From: Marinicella gelatinilytica
GTDB lineage: Bacteria; Pseudomonadota; Gammaproteobacteria; Xanthomonadales; Marinicellaceae
Direction of reading: 5' to 3'
NCBI RefSeq assembly: GCF_026410405.1
Contig: NZ_JAPMLN010000015.1
Span: forward strand, 1-64,000
Length of the DNA: 64,000 bases
In this document: in pieces, positions 8,312 to 17,445 of the stretch
How positions within the stretch are numbered: position 1 is the stretch's first letter
Layout of the letters: each line of letters starts with the position of its first letter
Made by a program: the position numbers and the translations under genes
The notes under the pieces: generated by a model
Seen by the model: the letters and a program-made list of their open reading frames with translations, nothing else
Databases searched by the model: none
Told to the model about the DNA's origin: nothing

Positions 8312-8926
8312 CTAAAACCAGCCGGGATTCAGTAATTGATACCAGAATATTTGGATCATTCTCGGTTCTAAGACGATGGTCATAATTACGCCAAATAATG
8401 CGCCATAGAGATGCGCGCTGTGGTTGATGTTATCACTGGCACGTTTATGCGCCTGGATACTAAAGAAAATATATACCACCGCAAACACAATCGACGGAAT
8501 TGGAATGATGCCGAAGATATATAACAACTCCCACGGTGCAAATAAGATATAAGCAAATAGTACCGCCGTCACCGCCCCGGACGCCCCTAAACTGGCATAT
8601 TGTTTATTGTCCTTGTTCTGTAGATAGGAGGGAATCATCGCCACCACAATGGCCGCTAAGTAAAACACCACAAAACCGGCACCACCTAAATACTGGCGAT
8701 AAAATGCTTCAATAATGCGGCCAAAGAAATAAAAGGTGAACATATTAAACAGCAAATGCATACCATCGGCATGGATAAAGCCATGGGTGATAAAACGTTC
8801 GTATTGACCTTGTTTAATCGCCGGTGGCCAGAAAATTAAGCGCTCTTGCAAGGCCCGATTTTGCCAGCCCATATAGGTAACAATGCCGGTGACAATAATG
8901 ATGATAACAGTTTGATTTATGTCCAT
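8312..8926 (-). CDS. Rhomboid-family intramembrane serine protease
   Basis: This is a 204-residue polytopic membrane protein with about six hydrophobic segments and the rhomboid active site. Nucleophile Ser116 lies in LGASGA and the dyad His172 in NHSAHLYGALFG. The oxyanion-hole pair His57/Asn61 is in HADGMHLLFNMF. Such proteins cleave single-pass membrane proteins within the bilayer. The length equals the six-helix core with no cytosolic extension, as in minimal bacterial rhomboids. Substrates are unknown and the neighbours give no hint. Confidence 0.9.
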   Translation of the reverse strand: MDINQTVIIIIVTGIVTYMGWQNRALQERLIFWPPAIKQGQYERFITHGFIHADGMHLLFNMFTFYFFGRIIEAFYRQYLGGAGFVVFYLAAIVVAMIPSYLQNKDNKQYASLGASGAVTAVLFAYILFAPWELLYIFGIIPIPSIVFAVVYIFFSIQAHKRASDNINHSAHLYGALFGVIMTIVLEPRMIQIFWYQLLNPGWF

Positions 8927-8983
8927 TGCTCGGTGGTAAAATTAGGGCAGTATAGCATGGACACAAACCAAACCTTTTAGCGA

Positions 8984-10120
8984 TTATTCAAAACCATTTT
9001 CAAATATATTATCTTCAACATATTGCTCATAAGCACCCGCATCACAACGTGCACCTTGCGGCCTTGGCATATTGATTTGGTCATATAATACCGCTTGGCC
9101 ACATTCGGCATCTCCCACCGTATCAAGCACATGGTCTTGGGCGATGCTGGTATCATTTAGAAAAGCGTGTACTTGTTGCTTGCCGCCGGACAAAAACATC
9201 AAATCGGTTAAATTTGGATCCAAGCCAATGATGTTATTATCTCCATTTATTGTGCTTGTGGTGGCTTCGATCACACTGTTATTCACAATAATTGGAGACG
9301 AGCTGCTCACAATCAGATCAGTCCCTTCATTATCTGCAAATATGGAAGCCTCAATCAGCGTTGGATCGTTGCCACTAACGATAATCCCATTGCCGTTAAT
9401 ATTACCGGCCACAGTTAGATACCGTACAATGGTGGTTGTGCCCGGATTAGAAATAATACTCATACCACTGGTGCCATTTTGATTATTGGAACTGTTACCG
9501 CTAACAGTCATATTTTCGATGAGCACCGTGCCGTCACCGCCATTAATGATTACGCCGCCATACGCACTGGAATCGTTACCGGATACTTCGATATTTCTCA
9601 ATACGGCATTATTTCCATCCGTATAAGATAAACCTGCACCTAAAAACTCATTATAGTTATCAATTATTCTTAAATCCTCTAACAACAGATTACTGGCTCG
9701 TGCACTAATACCGGCACCACTTGATGACCCTGTGGCATTGATACTGTTGCCATTGGCAATCGTTAATCCGGATACAGTTATGTTATTGGCAAAATAGCTT
9801 ATCCATAACACCCGATTGCTATTTTGACCGGACAAAGTAATCACATCCACACCCGGTCCAATGATGGTGATATCATCCCCAGAAATATCAAGTTGACTGG
9901 TTAAGGCGATGGTTCCCGTTAAACCTGACTGAAAATCAATGAATGTCGGATTGATTTCAGAATTGGCTATATTAATAGCTTCTCGCAAACTACAGTGCGT
10001 ATTATCACAACTGCCATCATCACTGTCGCTGAGACTATTCACTTGAAAATAAGTGTTGCCTCCGGCTTGTGCTAAGAAAGCCAGCATGACCCCAAAAAAA
10101 ATGAAAGAAAATTGTCGCAT
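8984..10120 (-). CDS. Secreted CSLREA-domain beta-helix protein with GFE-type C-terminal tag
   Basis: A signal peptide (MRQFSFIFFGVMLAFLAQAGG) leads a 378-residue extracytoplasmic protein. Residues 40-52 carry CSLREAINIANSE, the CSLREA domain found at the N-terminus of large surface proteins. A run of Asn/Ile/Ser-rich repeats of roughly 20-25 residues follows, typical of a right-handed parallel beta-helix. The last residues are NIFENGFE. The same [FY]-x-[DN]-G-F-E pattern occurs near the end of the 1333-residue protein at 20918, so this may be a sorting or processing tag. The protein is probably surface-exposed or secreted; its ligand is unknown. Confidence 0.75.
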   Translation of the reverse strand: MRQFSFIFFGVMLAFLAQAGGNTYFQVNSLSDSDDGSCDNTHCSLREAINIANSEINPTFIDFQSGLTGTIALTSQLDISGDDITIIGPGVDVITLSGQNSNRVLWISYFANNITVSGLTIANGNSINATGSSSGAGISARASNLLLEDLRIIDNYNEFLGAGLSYTDGNNAVLRNIEVSGNDSSAYGGVIINGGDGTVLIENMTVSGNSSNNQNGTSGMSIISNPGTTTIVRYLTVAGNINGNGIIVSGNDPTLIEASIFADNEGTDLIVSSSSPIIVNNSVIEATTSTINGDNNIIGLDPNLTDLMFLSGGKQQVHAFLNDTSIAQDHVLDTVGDAECGQAVLYDQINMPRPQGARCDAGAYEQYVEDNIFENGFE

Positions 10121-10332
10121 ATGTCACCTTTTAAAATTAAGTTATTTCTATTAGCGAGAAAATTCACCATAACCCTCAAAAACTTCACATATTGCACTTT
10201 TTGTCACATCCGATGATCGAGTTCGGCCATATAATAATTGTTCTGATAAATGAAACAGTGTTTTGATATTCAAATGGTTTATTAACGCTAACTATAACAG
10301 TACAATGGCCATTATGTTTTGGAGGATTAACT

Positions 10333-11169
10333 ATGACAAACTATAACAGCATTCAAAAGCGCTTGACCGGGCGACCCACATCAGATGGTGCCGGGGTTAA
10401 ACTGACGCGATTGATTGGTGGTGCGCCATTGCAGGATTTAGATCCATTTTTATTACTTGATCATTTTGGCTCAGAAGAGTCAACAGATTATATCGGTGGA
10501 TTTCCTGAACATCCGCACCGGGGTTTTGAAACCGTGACTTATATGCTGAAAGGTAAAATGCGACATAAGGATTCAGCCGGTAATGAAGGGGTTATCAGTG
10601 ATGGCGATATTCAATGGATGACCGCCGGTTCGGGCATTATTCATTCAGAGATGCCGGAGCAAAGCGAAGGTGAGATGAGTGGTTTTCAATTATGGGTGAA
10701 TTTACCCAAGTCAGATAAAATGACGCCGCCAAAATATCAGGAATATAAGGCCGCTGATATTCCCATTGAACACCGTGACAATGGTGTGCAAATCAAAGTT
10801 ATTGCCGGTCAAACCGACCAAGACACCCAAGGCGTAATTAACAATGATTATGTTCACCCCAATTATTGGGACGTTAATATGCCAGCCGGTAACACATTGA
10901 CTGACCACTTACCTGTTGACCACAATGCCTTTATCTATGTCTATGATGGTAAGATAGAAATTGACAAAGCGTATTTAAAAGCCGGTGAATTAGCGGTGTT
11001 AACCGCTGCCAAGACGTTATTGGTTAACAGCCTTGAAGATTCACGCTTTTTAGTTATTTCTGGTGAGCCCTTAAATGAACCGGTGGCGCGATATGGTCCT
11101 TTTGTGATGAACACGATGGACGAAATCAATCAGGCTTTACAAGATTTTAGAGACAATAAATTAGTTTAA
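10333..11169 (+). CDS. Pirin family protein
   Basis: This is a 278-residue bicupin. The N-terminal cupin carries the pirin metal-binding pattern: FPEHPHRGFETVTYML supplies two His and later IIHSEMP supplies His and Glu. Bacterial pirins bind Fe and some oxidise quercetin. The C-terminal pirin domain follows from about residue 160. A ribosome-binding sequence (GGAGG) precedes the ATG. The next gene, 29 bp downstream, is a glutathionyl-hydroquinone reductase, so the pair probably deals with quinones or aromatic compounds; that is inference. Confidence 0.9.
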   Translation: MTNYNSIQKRLTGRPTSDGAGVKLTRLIGGAPLQDLDPFLLLDHFGSEESTDYIGGFPEHPHRGFETVTYMLKGKMRHKDSAGNEGVISDGDIQWMTAGSGIIHSEMPEQSEGEMSGFQLWVNLPKSDKMTPPKYQEYKAADIPIEHRDNGVQIKVIAGQTDQDTQGVINNDYVHPNYWDVNMPAGNTLTDHLPVDHNAFIYVYDGKIEIDKAYLKAGELAVLTAAKTLLVNSLEDSRFLVISGEPLNEPVARYGPFVMNTMDEINQALQDFRDNKLV

Positions 11170-11198
11170 AACACGACACTAACAAACAGGAGCAGACA

Positions 11199-12173
11199 AT
11201 GGGATTATTAGTGGATGGCCAATGGCATGACAAATGGTACGACACCGACAGCACCGGTGGCGAATTTAAACGCAGCGAATCACAATTTCGAAATTTTATT
11301 ACCGCCGACGGCTCCGCCGGACCAACGGGCAAAGGCGGATTTATGGCTGAGGCCGGTCGTTATCACTTATATGTTTGTCTGGCCTGCCCCTGGGCGCATC
11401 GAACCTTAATCTTTCGCGCACTTAAAGGCTTACAAGACATGATCGACGTGTCGGTGGTGGATTATTTTATGGGCGAGTCCGGTTGGACTTTTGACCAAGA
11501 GCATGACGACATTGTCAGTGACGATTTATACGGGCTGGATTATTTGTATGAATTGTACATTAAAGCTGACGATAACTATTCAGGCCGCGTCACTGTTCCC
11601 GTGTTATGGGATAAAAAGCAAGAAACCATCGTCAGTAATGAATCGGCGGATATTATTCGCATGTTCAATTCAGCCTTTGATGACATCGGTGCCAAACCGG
11701 GTGATTATTACCCGAGTGATTTACACGCTAACATTGATGAAATCAATGCACGGGTTTACAGCGACATCAATAACGGCGTTTATAAATCTGGTTTTGCCAC
11801 CAAGCAATCGGTTTATGAAAAGCATGTATCTACACTTTTTGAGGCCTTGGATTGGGTTGAAGGACTGTTAACAGATAACCGCTATTTAACCGGTGATCGT
11901 CTCACGGAAGCCGATTGGCGCTTGTTTACCACCTTAATACGCTTTGATGCCGTTTATCACGGCCATTTCAAATGTAATCTAAAACAACTGACTGACTACC
12001 CGAATACCAGCGGTTACGTGCGCGAGTTGTATCAAATGCCGGGTATTGCCAAGACTGTGTACATGGATCATATCAAAGCCCATTATTACACCAGTCATCC
12101 GACCATAAACCCCAATGGCATTGTGCCACTGGGGCCGATGCAAGATTTCAGTCAGCCGCATAAGCGCGGTTAG
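11199..12173 (+). CDS. yqjG: Glutathionyl-hydroquinone reductase (Xi-class GST, YqjG/ECM4 type)
   Basis: This 324-residue cytosolic enzyme reduces S-glutathionyl-hydroquinones to free hydroquinones. The catalytic motif CLACPWAHRTLI (about residues 60-71) contains the C-P-W-A active-site signature of Xi-class glutathione transferases. An all-helical C-terminal domain with TEADWRLFTTLIRFD follows. Length agrees with the E. coli YqjG type. CAGGAG precedes the start, and the gene probably shares a transcript with the upstream pirin. Its stop overlaps the convergent acetyl-CoA hydrolase-like gene by 4 bp. Confidence 0.9.
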   Translation: MGLLVDGQWHDKWYDTDSTGGEFKRSESQFRNFITADGSAGPTGKGGFMAEAGRYHLYVCLACPWAHRTLIFRALKGLQDMIDVSVVDYFMGESGWTFDQEHDDIVSDDLYGLDYLYELYIKADDNYSGRVTVPVLWDKKQETIVSNESADIIRMFNSAFDDIGAKPGDYYPSDLHANIDEINARVYSDINNGVYKSGFATKQSVYEKHVSTLFEALDWVEGLLTDNRYLTGDRLTEADWRLFTTLIRFDAVYHGHFKCNLKQLTDYPNTSGYVRELYQMPGIAKTVYMDHIKAHYYTSHPTINPNGIVPLGPMQDFSQPHKRG

Positions 12174-14323
12174 TGACGGGTTTGTTGTAACCCATGAATC
12201 AATAACCGGCGCATCAGTTTTTCGCCGATGCCCCGGGTTTGATTAAACTGCATCAGTTGTAAATCACTGTGCATATCATCGTCGGCTTTTGCCAAACAAG
12301 CCGCTGCCAAAAGTTTTAAGGTTTGCCAGCGGCTTGTTTGTTGTTTTTTAAGCCAGGTTAAGGCTTTGATAATGCGCTGTTCTTGCTCAGTAAAATCATG
12401 GCCAAAGGGATATTGAGGAAATAATTTTTGCTGTTGCAGCGGCCCTAAAGCCTGTTTAATTTTTGCCGGGGTATTGTGACGATGATGCTCGGGAATCTGC
12501 CAGTCAGCTTTCAATTTTCCATGTTGCACAGCCGTTTGGCGTAAACCTTCCTGAAATTGGCTGTCGGCAATACTAATCAAACGCTGAATGCACACTTCAT
12601 CACTCTGGCCGCGTAAATCGGCCATGCCGTATTCAGTCACCACAATATCACGCAAGTGTCTGGGGATGGTACATTCGGGGTATTGCCAGACAATATTGGA
12701 TTCTCTTTTTTGACCACTGCCGTGGGTACTTTTAAGCATTAATATAGAACGACTGTGGCGCAAGGCATGGGCCATGGCCACAAAATTATACTGACCACCG
12801 ACACCACTGACCACCTGATGATTTTCCAGGGTATCAGAAATGGCGGCACCGGTGACATCAACTTTCATACAGGTGTTGATAAAACGGGCGTTAATACGTT
12901 GTGCGCGATCAATGGCTTCGGTGCGATAGAGTTGGTTAATTTGACTGACCGGCGTCATTAAAAACAGCTGGCGTTCAGCATCAGATAATTCCCGCAGAAA
13001 TTGATAAAAGCGTTTTGAACCTAAAAAGAAGGCCGCGTGTAAAACAGCGCCATGGCCAAGCCGGCTGTTGAGCGCTTGTTCAGCAATACGCTTTAAGTGT
13101 TTGGGCTTATTTAAATCGTAACCCAATTTATTGCCTTCACCATCATATAAATTGTTGTTTAAGAATGTGAGGTTATCCTTAAAAATACCGACCTTCTGTA
13201 AACGCTGAACATCACGTTCAGTTAATTGTTGGTGGATAATACCTTGATCCAATAAAGTCGTGAGTGTTAAAGCCGACACCTGTTCGCTCAATTGTCCCTC
13301 GTTAAGAAGCCGTTGAATATCCGCATCTTCATAGACTTTTCGTTTAATAATACCCGACTTGTACAAATGCATAAAACCTTCGACGAACATCTCACTGGCG
13401 GCAAATAAACCGTGTTCGAATGGCTTTGTGCTACCGTGCTCGGCAATCAAATCGTCATAACGCTGATGGATATCCAAAGCCGTTAACGCATCCCGGTAAG
13501 CCTGTTGTTGATCATCGCGCAAAATACTGCTGTACACCACCGCATCGGCGAGAGAGCCAATACCAATTTGTAAGGTGCCCTTATCCCGGATTAACGTACT
13601 GACATGTAATCCAATGCTGTGATCAATGGCTGAAATGGGCCGGGCCGGTGGTGCATAGGGCTGAAAATAATCATTTGGATTATCCACAATCACATCGAAA
13701 AAATCCGCATCCACCACCGCCTCACCTTCTAAAAAAGGCAATTCTTCATTCACCATGGCAATAATCAGCGGACGTGGACGGTTTTTATAGTCAGCGATGC
13801 GAACCACATCCAGGGTTAAATCCGGATTACAACTGAGACTATAGCGTGTTTTTTCCCCACGTCGGTCAACGGCAATCATTTGCACAATCACATTAATACC
13901 CAGATTGACCATATCACGCGCCACATGGGTGTAATTACAGCTGATGTAATTTTGTTGTGCGGAAACTGTACCTAAAAACTGTCCGGATTGAAAATAAAAT
14001 TCTTTCAGATGAATATGCTGTGGCACACGGTCTTTTTTGATGTCTTCAATATAACTTAGTTCGGGGTAACTCTTAAAATGACGACCGGTAAATGCCGTTA
14101 AAAAACGCTGTTCCAATAAAGAGTCACCTTTAGGTACTTCCAGCGACAAGGCCGTGAATAAAGACATCTCAATGTCAGGTTTATCGACCACATAGTGATA
14201 TAAGGCGTTAACCAATGGATTGGGTTTACCGATACCCAAAGGTGTACCTATGTGCCAGTTATTGCCAAGTTTATGATGTAAAAAGTCAACGACGTCCTGA
14301 TTTTCTTGGGTGAACAATGGCAT
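12170..14323 (-). CDS. Acetyl-CoA hydrolase/transferase family protein, extended form
   Basis: At 717 residues this is longer than the usual 500-640 of Ach1/Cat1 enzymes. The central CoA-transferase fold shows the CoA-binding stretch LQIGIGSLADAVV (about 256-268) and ASEMFVEGF, where the Glu fits the active-site carboxylate that forms the acyl-CoA thioester. The C-terminal half has VSGVGGQYNFVAMAHAL and VTEYGMADLRG, typical of the AcetylCoA_hyd_C domain. The extra length is at both ends and includes a helical tail. It may hydrolyse acyl-CoA or move CoA between acids. Its substrate cannot be read from the sequence. Confidence 0.8.
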   Translation of the reverse strand: MPLFTQENQDVVDFLHHKLGNNWHIGTPLGIGKPNPLVNALYHYVVDKPDIEMSLFTALSLEVPKGDSLLEQRFLTAFTGRHFKSYPELSYIEDIKKDRVPQHIHLKEFYFQSGQFLGTVSAQQNYISCNYTHVARDMVNLGINVIVQMIAVDRRGEKTRYSLSCNPDLTLDVVRIADYKNRPRPLIIAMVNEELPFLEGEAVVDADFFDVIVDNPNDYFQPYAPPARPISAIDHSIGLHVSTLIRDKGTLQIGIGSLADAVVYSSILRDDQQQAYRDALTALDIHQRYDDLIAEHGSTKPFEHGLFAASEMFVEGFMHLYKSGIIKRKVYEDADIQRLLNEGQLSEQVSALTLTTLLDQGIIHQQLTERDVQRLQKVGIFKDNLTFLNNNLYDGEGNKLGYDLNKPKHLKRIAEQALNSRLGHGAVLHAAFFLGSKRFYQFLRELSDAERQLFLMTPVSQINQLYRTEAIDRAQRINARFINTCMKVDVTGAAISDTLENHQVVSGVGGQYNFVAMAHALRHSRSILMLKSTHGSGQKRESNIVWQYPECTIPRHLRDIVVTEYGMADLRGQSDEVCIQRLISIADSQFQEGLRQTAVQHGKLKADWQIPEHHRHNTPAKIKQALGPLQQQKLFPQYPFGHDFTEQEQRIIKALTWLKKQQTSRWQTLKLLAAACLAKADDDMHSDLQLMQFNQTRGIGEKLMRRLLIHGLQQTRH

Positions 14324-14419
14324 ACAGTGCCTTTCTTAGGAAAAGCATTATTGTAACCAATTGTCAGCTCATGATTAAATGTTTTAAGAAAAGCTTTATC
14401 ATTTAAAAAATAGCGTAAT

Positions 14420-15799
14420 TTATCCAGACTTAAACCAATCCAGTGCCTGCGCCCGGGCTTGCTTATAATCAATAATTGGCGCCGGATAGTCACAGTCCCG
14501 CCGCTGTTGTTCGCCGGGATTATGAATCTCTTTGTTCGATAGTTCTTTAAGTTCAGGGACATACTGACGGATGTACTCACCCTGTTCGTCAAATTTTTGG
14601 GATTGGGTGGTGGGATTGAAAATACGAAAGTATGGCGCCGCATCACAGCCGGTGGCAGACGACCATTGCCAACCGCCATTATTGGAGGCAAAGTCACCAT
14701 CAATCAGGTGTGCCATAAAATGCTGCTCACCAATGCGCCAATCATGTAAACACAACTTGGTCAAAAAAGACGCGGTCAGCATTCGCACCCGATTATGCAT
14801 CCAATGTTCTTGTTTAAGCTGGCGCATACCGGCATCAATGATGGGAAAACCCGTATGGCCGGTTTTCCAAGCCTTAACGATGGCCTCATCATAATGCCAG
14901 TCATCCATGGCATCTGTTTTAAAGGTTTTATGTTTCACCAAACGCGGATAAAAAGCCACCAAATCATGATAAAACTCACGCCAAATAAGCTCACTCACCC
15001 AGGTGGATTCAAAGGCCGACTCACCCTGTTGTTTTAAAGCCTGTGCAAGACACTGGCGGGCACTGATAATACCCAACGCCAGATAAGGAGACAGTTTTGA
15101 AGTTCCTGATATTGCCGGATAATCTCTTAATTTATGATAGCGTTGATTGTCTACAAATTGGCACAACCGTTGTCGGGCTGCGGATTCTCCTATCGGCCAC
15201 CATGGGTGCTGCCAATCTACGCATAACGAATCTCCTGGTAACTCACCCAAAAATTCATTTTTCACCTGATCAGGCATTGTTAAAGGTGACTCATAGCTGT
15301 TCTTAATCTGTTGGATAAACTGTTTTTTATAAGGGGTGAAGACGTGATACATGCCGCCTGAATTTTTTTCGATGGATTTTGGTGATAATAAATAGGCGGG
15401 CTCTTTCACTTGTACAGTAACCTGATGTTGCTGTAACAATTCAATCACAGCTTGATCACGTTTCTGCTCATTCAACAAATAATTGCGACTGAAAAAAACT
15501 TTCTTTATCGCGTGCATATCCAATAATGACTCAAAAACCGCCGGTACATGATCAAAAAGCGGTACGGATTTTACCATGGATGAAATATTGATTTTCTGAA
15601 GTCGCGGTATCAAATCAGCGATATTGGCATCGATAAAGTCAGCTTGTGCTGGGGCACGGTGGTGCTTCTCATCTTGCTCGGGGCATCGTATGAATAAAGC
15701 AATTAACGGGCAGTTATCTTGATTGGCCTGATTGACGGCTGCTGTTAAGGCCGGATTATCTGTTAACCGTAAATCATCTCGAAACCAAATAATATGCAT
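14420..15799 (-). CDS. phrB: Deoxyribodipyrimidine photolyase (CPD photolyase, class I)
   Basis: This 459-residue flavoprotein uses light to split cyclobutane pyrimidine dimers. The N-terminal antenna domain begins MHIIWFRDDLRLTDNPAL. The FAD domain includes WVSELIWREFYHDLVAFYP, then GFPIIDAGMRQLKQEHWMHNRVRM, in which the His/Asn/Arg near FAD and DNA are conserved. It continues with DGDFASNNGGWQWSSATGCDAAPYFRIFNP, which carries part of the tryptophan electron relay. Length is normal for class I enzymes. No MerR-type light regulator is adjacent. Confidence 0.93.
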   Translation of the reverse strand: MHIIWFRDDLRLTDNPALTAAVNQANQDNCPLIALFIRCPEQDEKHHRAPAQADFIDANIADLIPRLQKINISSMVKSVPLFDHVPAVFESLLDMHAIKKVFFSRNYLLNEQKRDQAVIELLQQHQVTVQVKEPAYLLSPKSIEKNSGGMYHVFTPYKKQFIQQIKNSYESPLTMPDQVKNEFLGELPGDSLCVDWQHPWWPIGESAARQRLCQFVDNQRYHKLRDYPAISGTSKLSPYLALGIISARQCLAQALKQQGESAFESTWVSELIWREFYHDLVAFYPRLVKHKTFKTDAMDDWHYDEAIVKAWKTGHTGFPIIDAGMRQLKQEHWMHNRVRMLTASFLTKLCLHDWRIGEQHFMAHLIDGDFASNNGGWQWSSATGCDAAPYFRIFNPTTQSQKFDEQGEYIRQYVPELKELSNKEIHNPGEQQRRDCDYPAPIIDYKQARAQALDWFKSG

Positions 15800-15925
15800 A
15801 CTTTTTTTGATTCTAAATGTGTCATTTAAGCAAATAAACCGTGAAAAATAAGTCTAAAACAGGCTCGTGTATTAATCGTGACCAGAGCTTAAGCCATTTT
15901 GGTTTAAATTCATGGGCTTTAGAAT

Positions 15926-16936
15926 TTATAGCCGCTGATTAAAATTGGCCAGCCATTGTTCAGTGGCTTGCCATGGACTGCCTTGGCGACGACCTTTAAT
16001 CATAAAATCAATGTCACATAATTGTTGCAACAAGTGCTCAATTCTAATTCGATTTAACCGATTTAATACCCGTTGAAAGGTGGCTTGTTGTTTTGGCCAG
16101 ATCCGCATACGTTGATAATCCGCATTGGAAATATTACTGTTTTTTTCACGCAAAAAAGCCAACTCAGCCAATTGTCTGGTCAGGCTTTCTAAAGCCCAAT
16201 GCACAATGACCGGCGAGGTGTCATTTTGTTGCAATGATCGCGCCACACGGATGGCCCGACCACTGTCACCATCCATAAGAGCATCCGTTAATCGGAACAC
16301 ATCGAATCTGGCATTATCCGCCACCAGACCTGCAATGTCTTTTATATCAAGATGCTGATCGCCGAAGCGCATTTTTAATTTTTCAAGCTCTTGCGCGGCT
16401 GCCAATAGATTGCCTTCTAAACGATAAGCTAACAGCCCAATGGCTTGCGCATCAATATTGAGTTTTAATTGTCGACAACGGGCGGCCATCCAATTGGGTA
16501 ATTCTTTAACATCAGGTTGATAAACACGCATAAAGACACCTTCGTCTATGAAGGTTTTAACCCATTTGGTTTTATCATTGGCCATGGTCCATTCATCACA
16601 GCGAATGATTAACAGTATATCCACAGGTAAATTTTTAACAAACTCGGTCAGGAATTTAGAACCTTTTTGACCGGCTTTACCCGAGGGCATATGCAGATCT
16701 ATGATGCGCTTTTCTGCAAACAGGGATAAATTGGCTGATGCATTTTGGAGATCGTACCATTGGAACTTGGTATCAACGATGTGCCGCTCTCGCTCGGTAA
16801 AGCCCTGCTCTCGGGCTTTTTTTAGTACCGCATCAAACGCTTCTTGTTTCTGTAATGGCTCATCACCCACCAACAAGTAACACTTATCCAACGTGTTATT
16901 AATACGAGATTGAAACTGGTTGGCGTAAAGTCGCAT
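15926..16936 (-). CDS. holA: DNA polymerase III subunit delta
   Basis: HolA is the delta subunit of the clamp-loader complex and opens the beta clamp. The 336-residue protein has the expected start [14 protein letters not shown] and the LVGDEPLQKQEA segment of the mononucleotide-fold domain (about 22-34). The C-terminal collar ends with the SPWQATEQWL-type helix. Its start overlaps the stop of lptE by one base (TAATG), indicating translational coupling within leuS-lptE-holA, the order known in enteric bacteria. Confidence 0.92.
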   Translation of the reverse strand: MRLYANQFQSRINNTLDKCYLLVGDEPLQKQEAFDAVLKKAREQGFTERERHIVDTKFQWYDLQNASANLSLFAEKRIIDLHMPSGKAGQKGSKFLTEFVKNLPVDILLIIRCDEWTMANDKTKWVKTFIDEGVFMRVYQPDVKELPNWMAARCRQLKLNIDAQAIGLLAYRLEGNLLAAAQELEKLKMRFGDQHLDIKDIAGLVADNARFDVFRLTDALMDGDSGRAIRVARSLQQNDTSPVIVHWALESLTRQLAELAFLREKNSNISNADYQRMRIWPKQQATFQRVLNRLNRIRIEHLLQQLCDIDFMIKGRRQGSPWQATEQWLANFNQRL

Positions 16937-17445
16937 TAGGGTTGTGATTCAGCTGTTAGTATCTGACTGCTTTGATTCGCTAAATAGCGGATAATTATCT
17001 CAGCCATATCTTGGTACAGTTGCTCTCTTAACAACTGTTCTTCGCTTTGGGCGCCGGTAATTTGACTAATGTCAAAGGCATAATCTTTACTAATCTGTAA
17101 GCGTCTAGACGCTAACGCCAACTCACCGTCTATATAGACCTTAAAATCAAGTTGATAATCTAATCGGTATTCCTGCACACGATTATTCACACCAATGGAT
17201 TGTACTTCTTTTCGCAGTTGGTTAAAGCCAATCACCATTAATGCATCGGCAGAATCCGTATCAACCAAATTAATGCCTTGATTGGTTAAGGCGGTAGCCA
17301 GCGGTTGATATAAGGGTGAGGTTAACGCCAGATTTAAATGTGTATTATTTAATGCCGGATGTAACTGGTAAGGCTGTTTTAAATGATAGCCACAACCAAC
17401 AAATAGCAATACCGTACTTAAAAACAAAACACGAAAATAGATCAT
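16936..17445 (-). CDS. lptE: LPS-assembly lipoprotein LptE
   Basis: LptE plugs the LptD barrel and helps place lipopolysaccharide in the outer leaflet. The 169-residue product has a lipoprotein signal peptide with lipobox LFVGCGYHL (Cys about residue 18). After it comes the LptE pattern of [10 protein letters not shown] and the late [14 protein letters not shown] helix. The start overlaps the leuS stop (ATGA) and the stop overlaps the holA start. Gene order alone would support the call; the sequence agrees with it. Confidence 0.9.
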   Translation of the reverse strand: MIYFRVLFLSTVLLFVGCGYHLKQPYQLHPALNNTHLNLALTSPLYQPLATALTNQGINLVDTDSADALMVIGFNQLRKEVQSIGVNNRVQEYRLDYQLDFKVYIDGELALASRRLQISKDYAFDISQITGAQSEEQLLREQLYQDMAEIIIRYLANQSSQILTAESQP

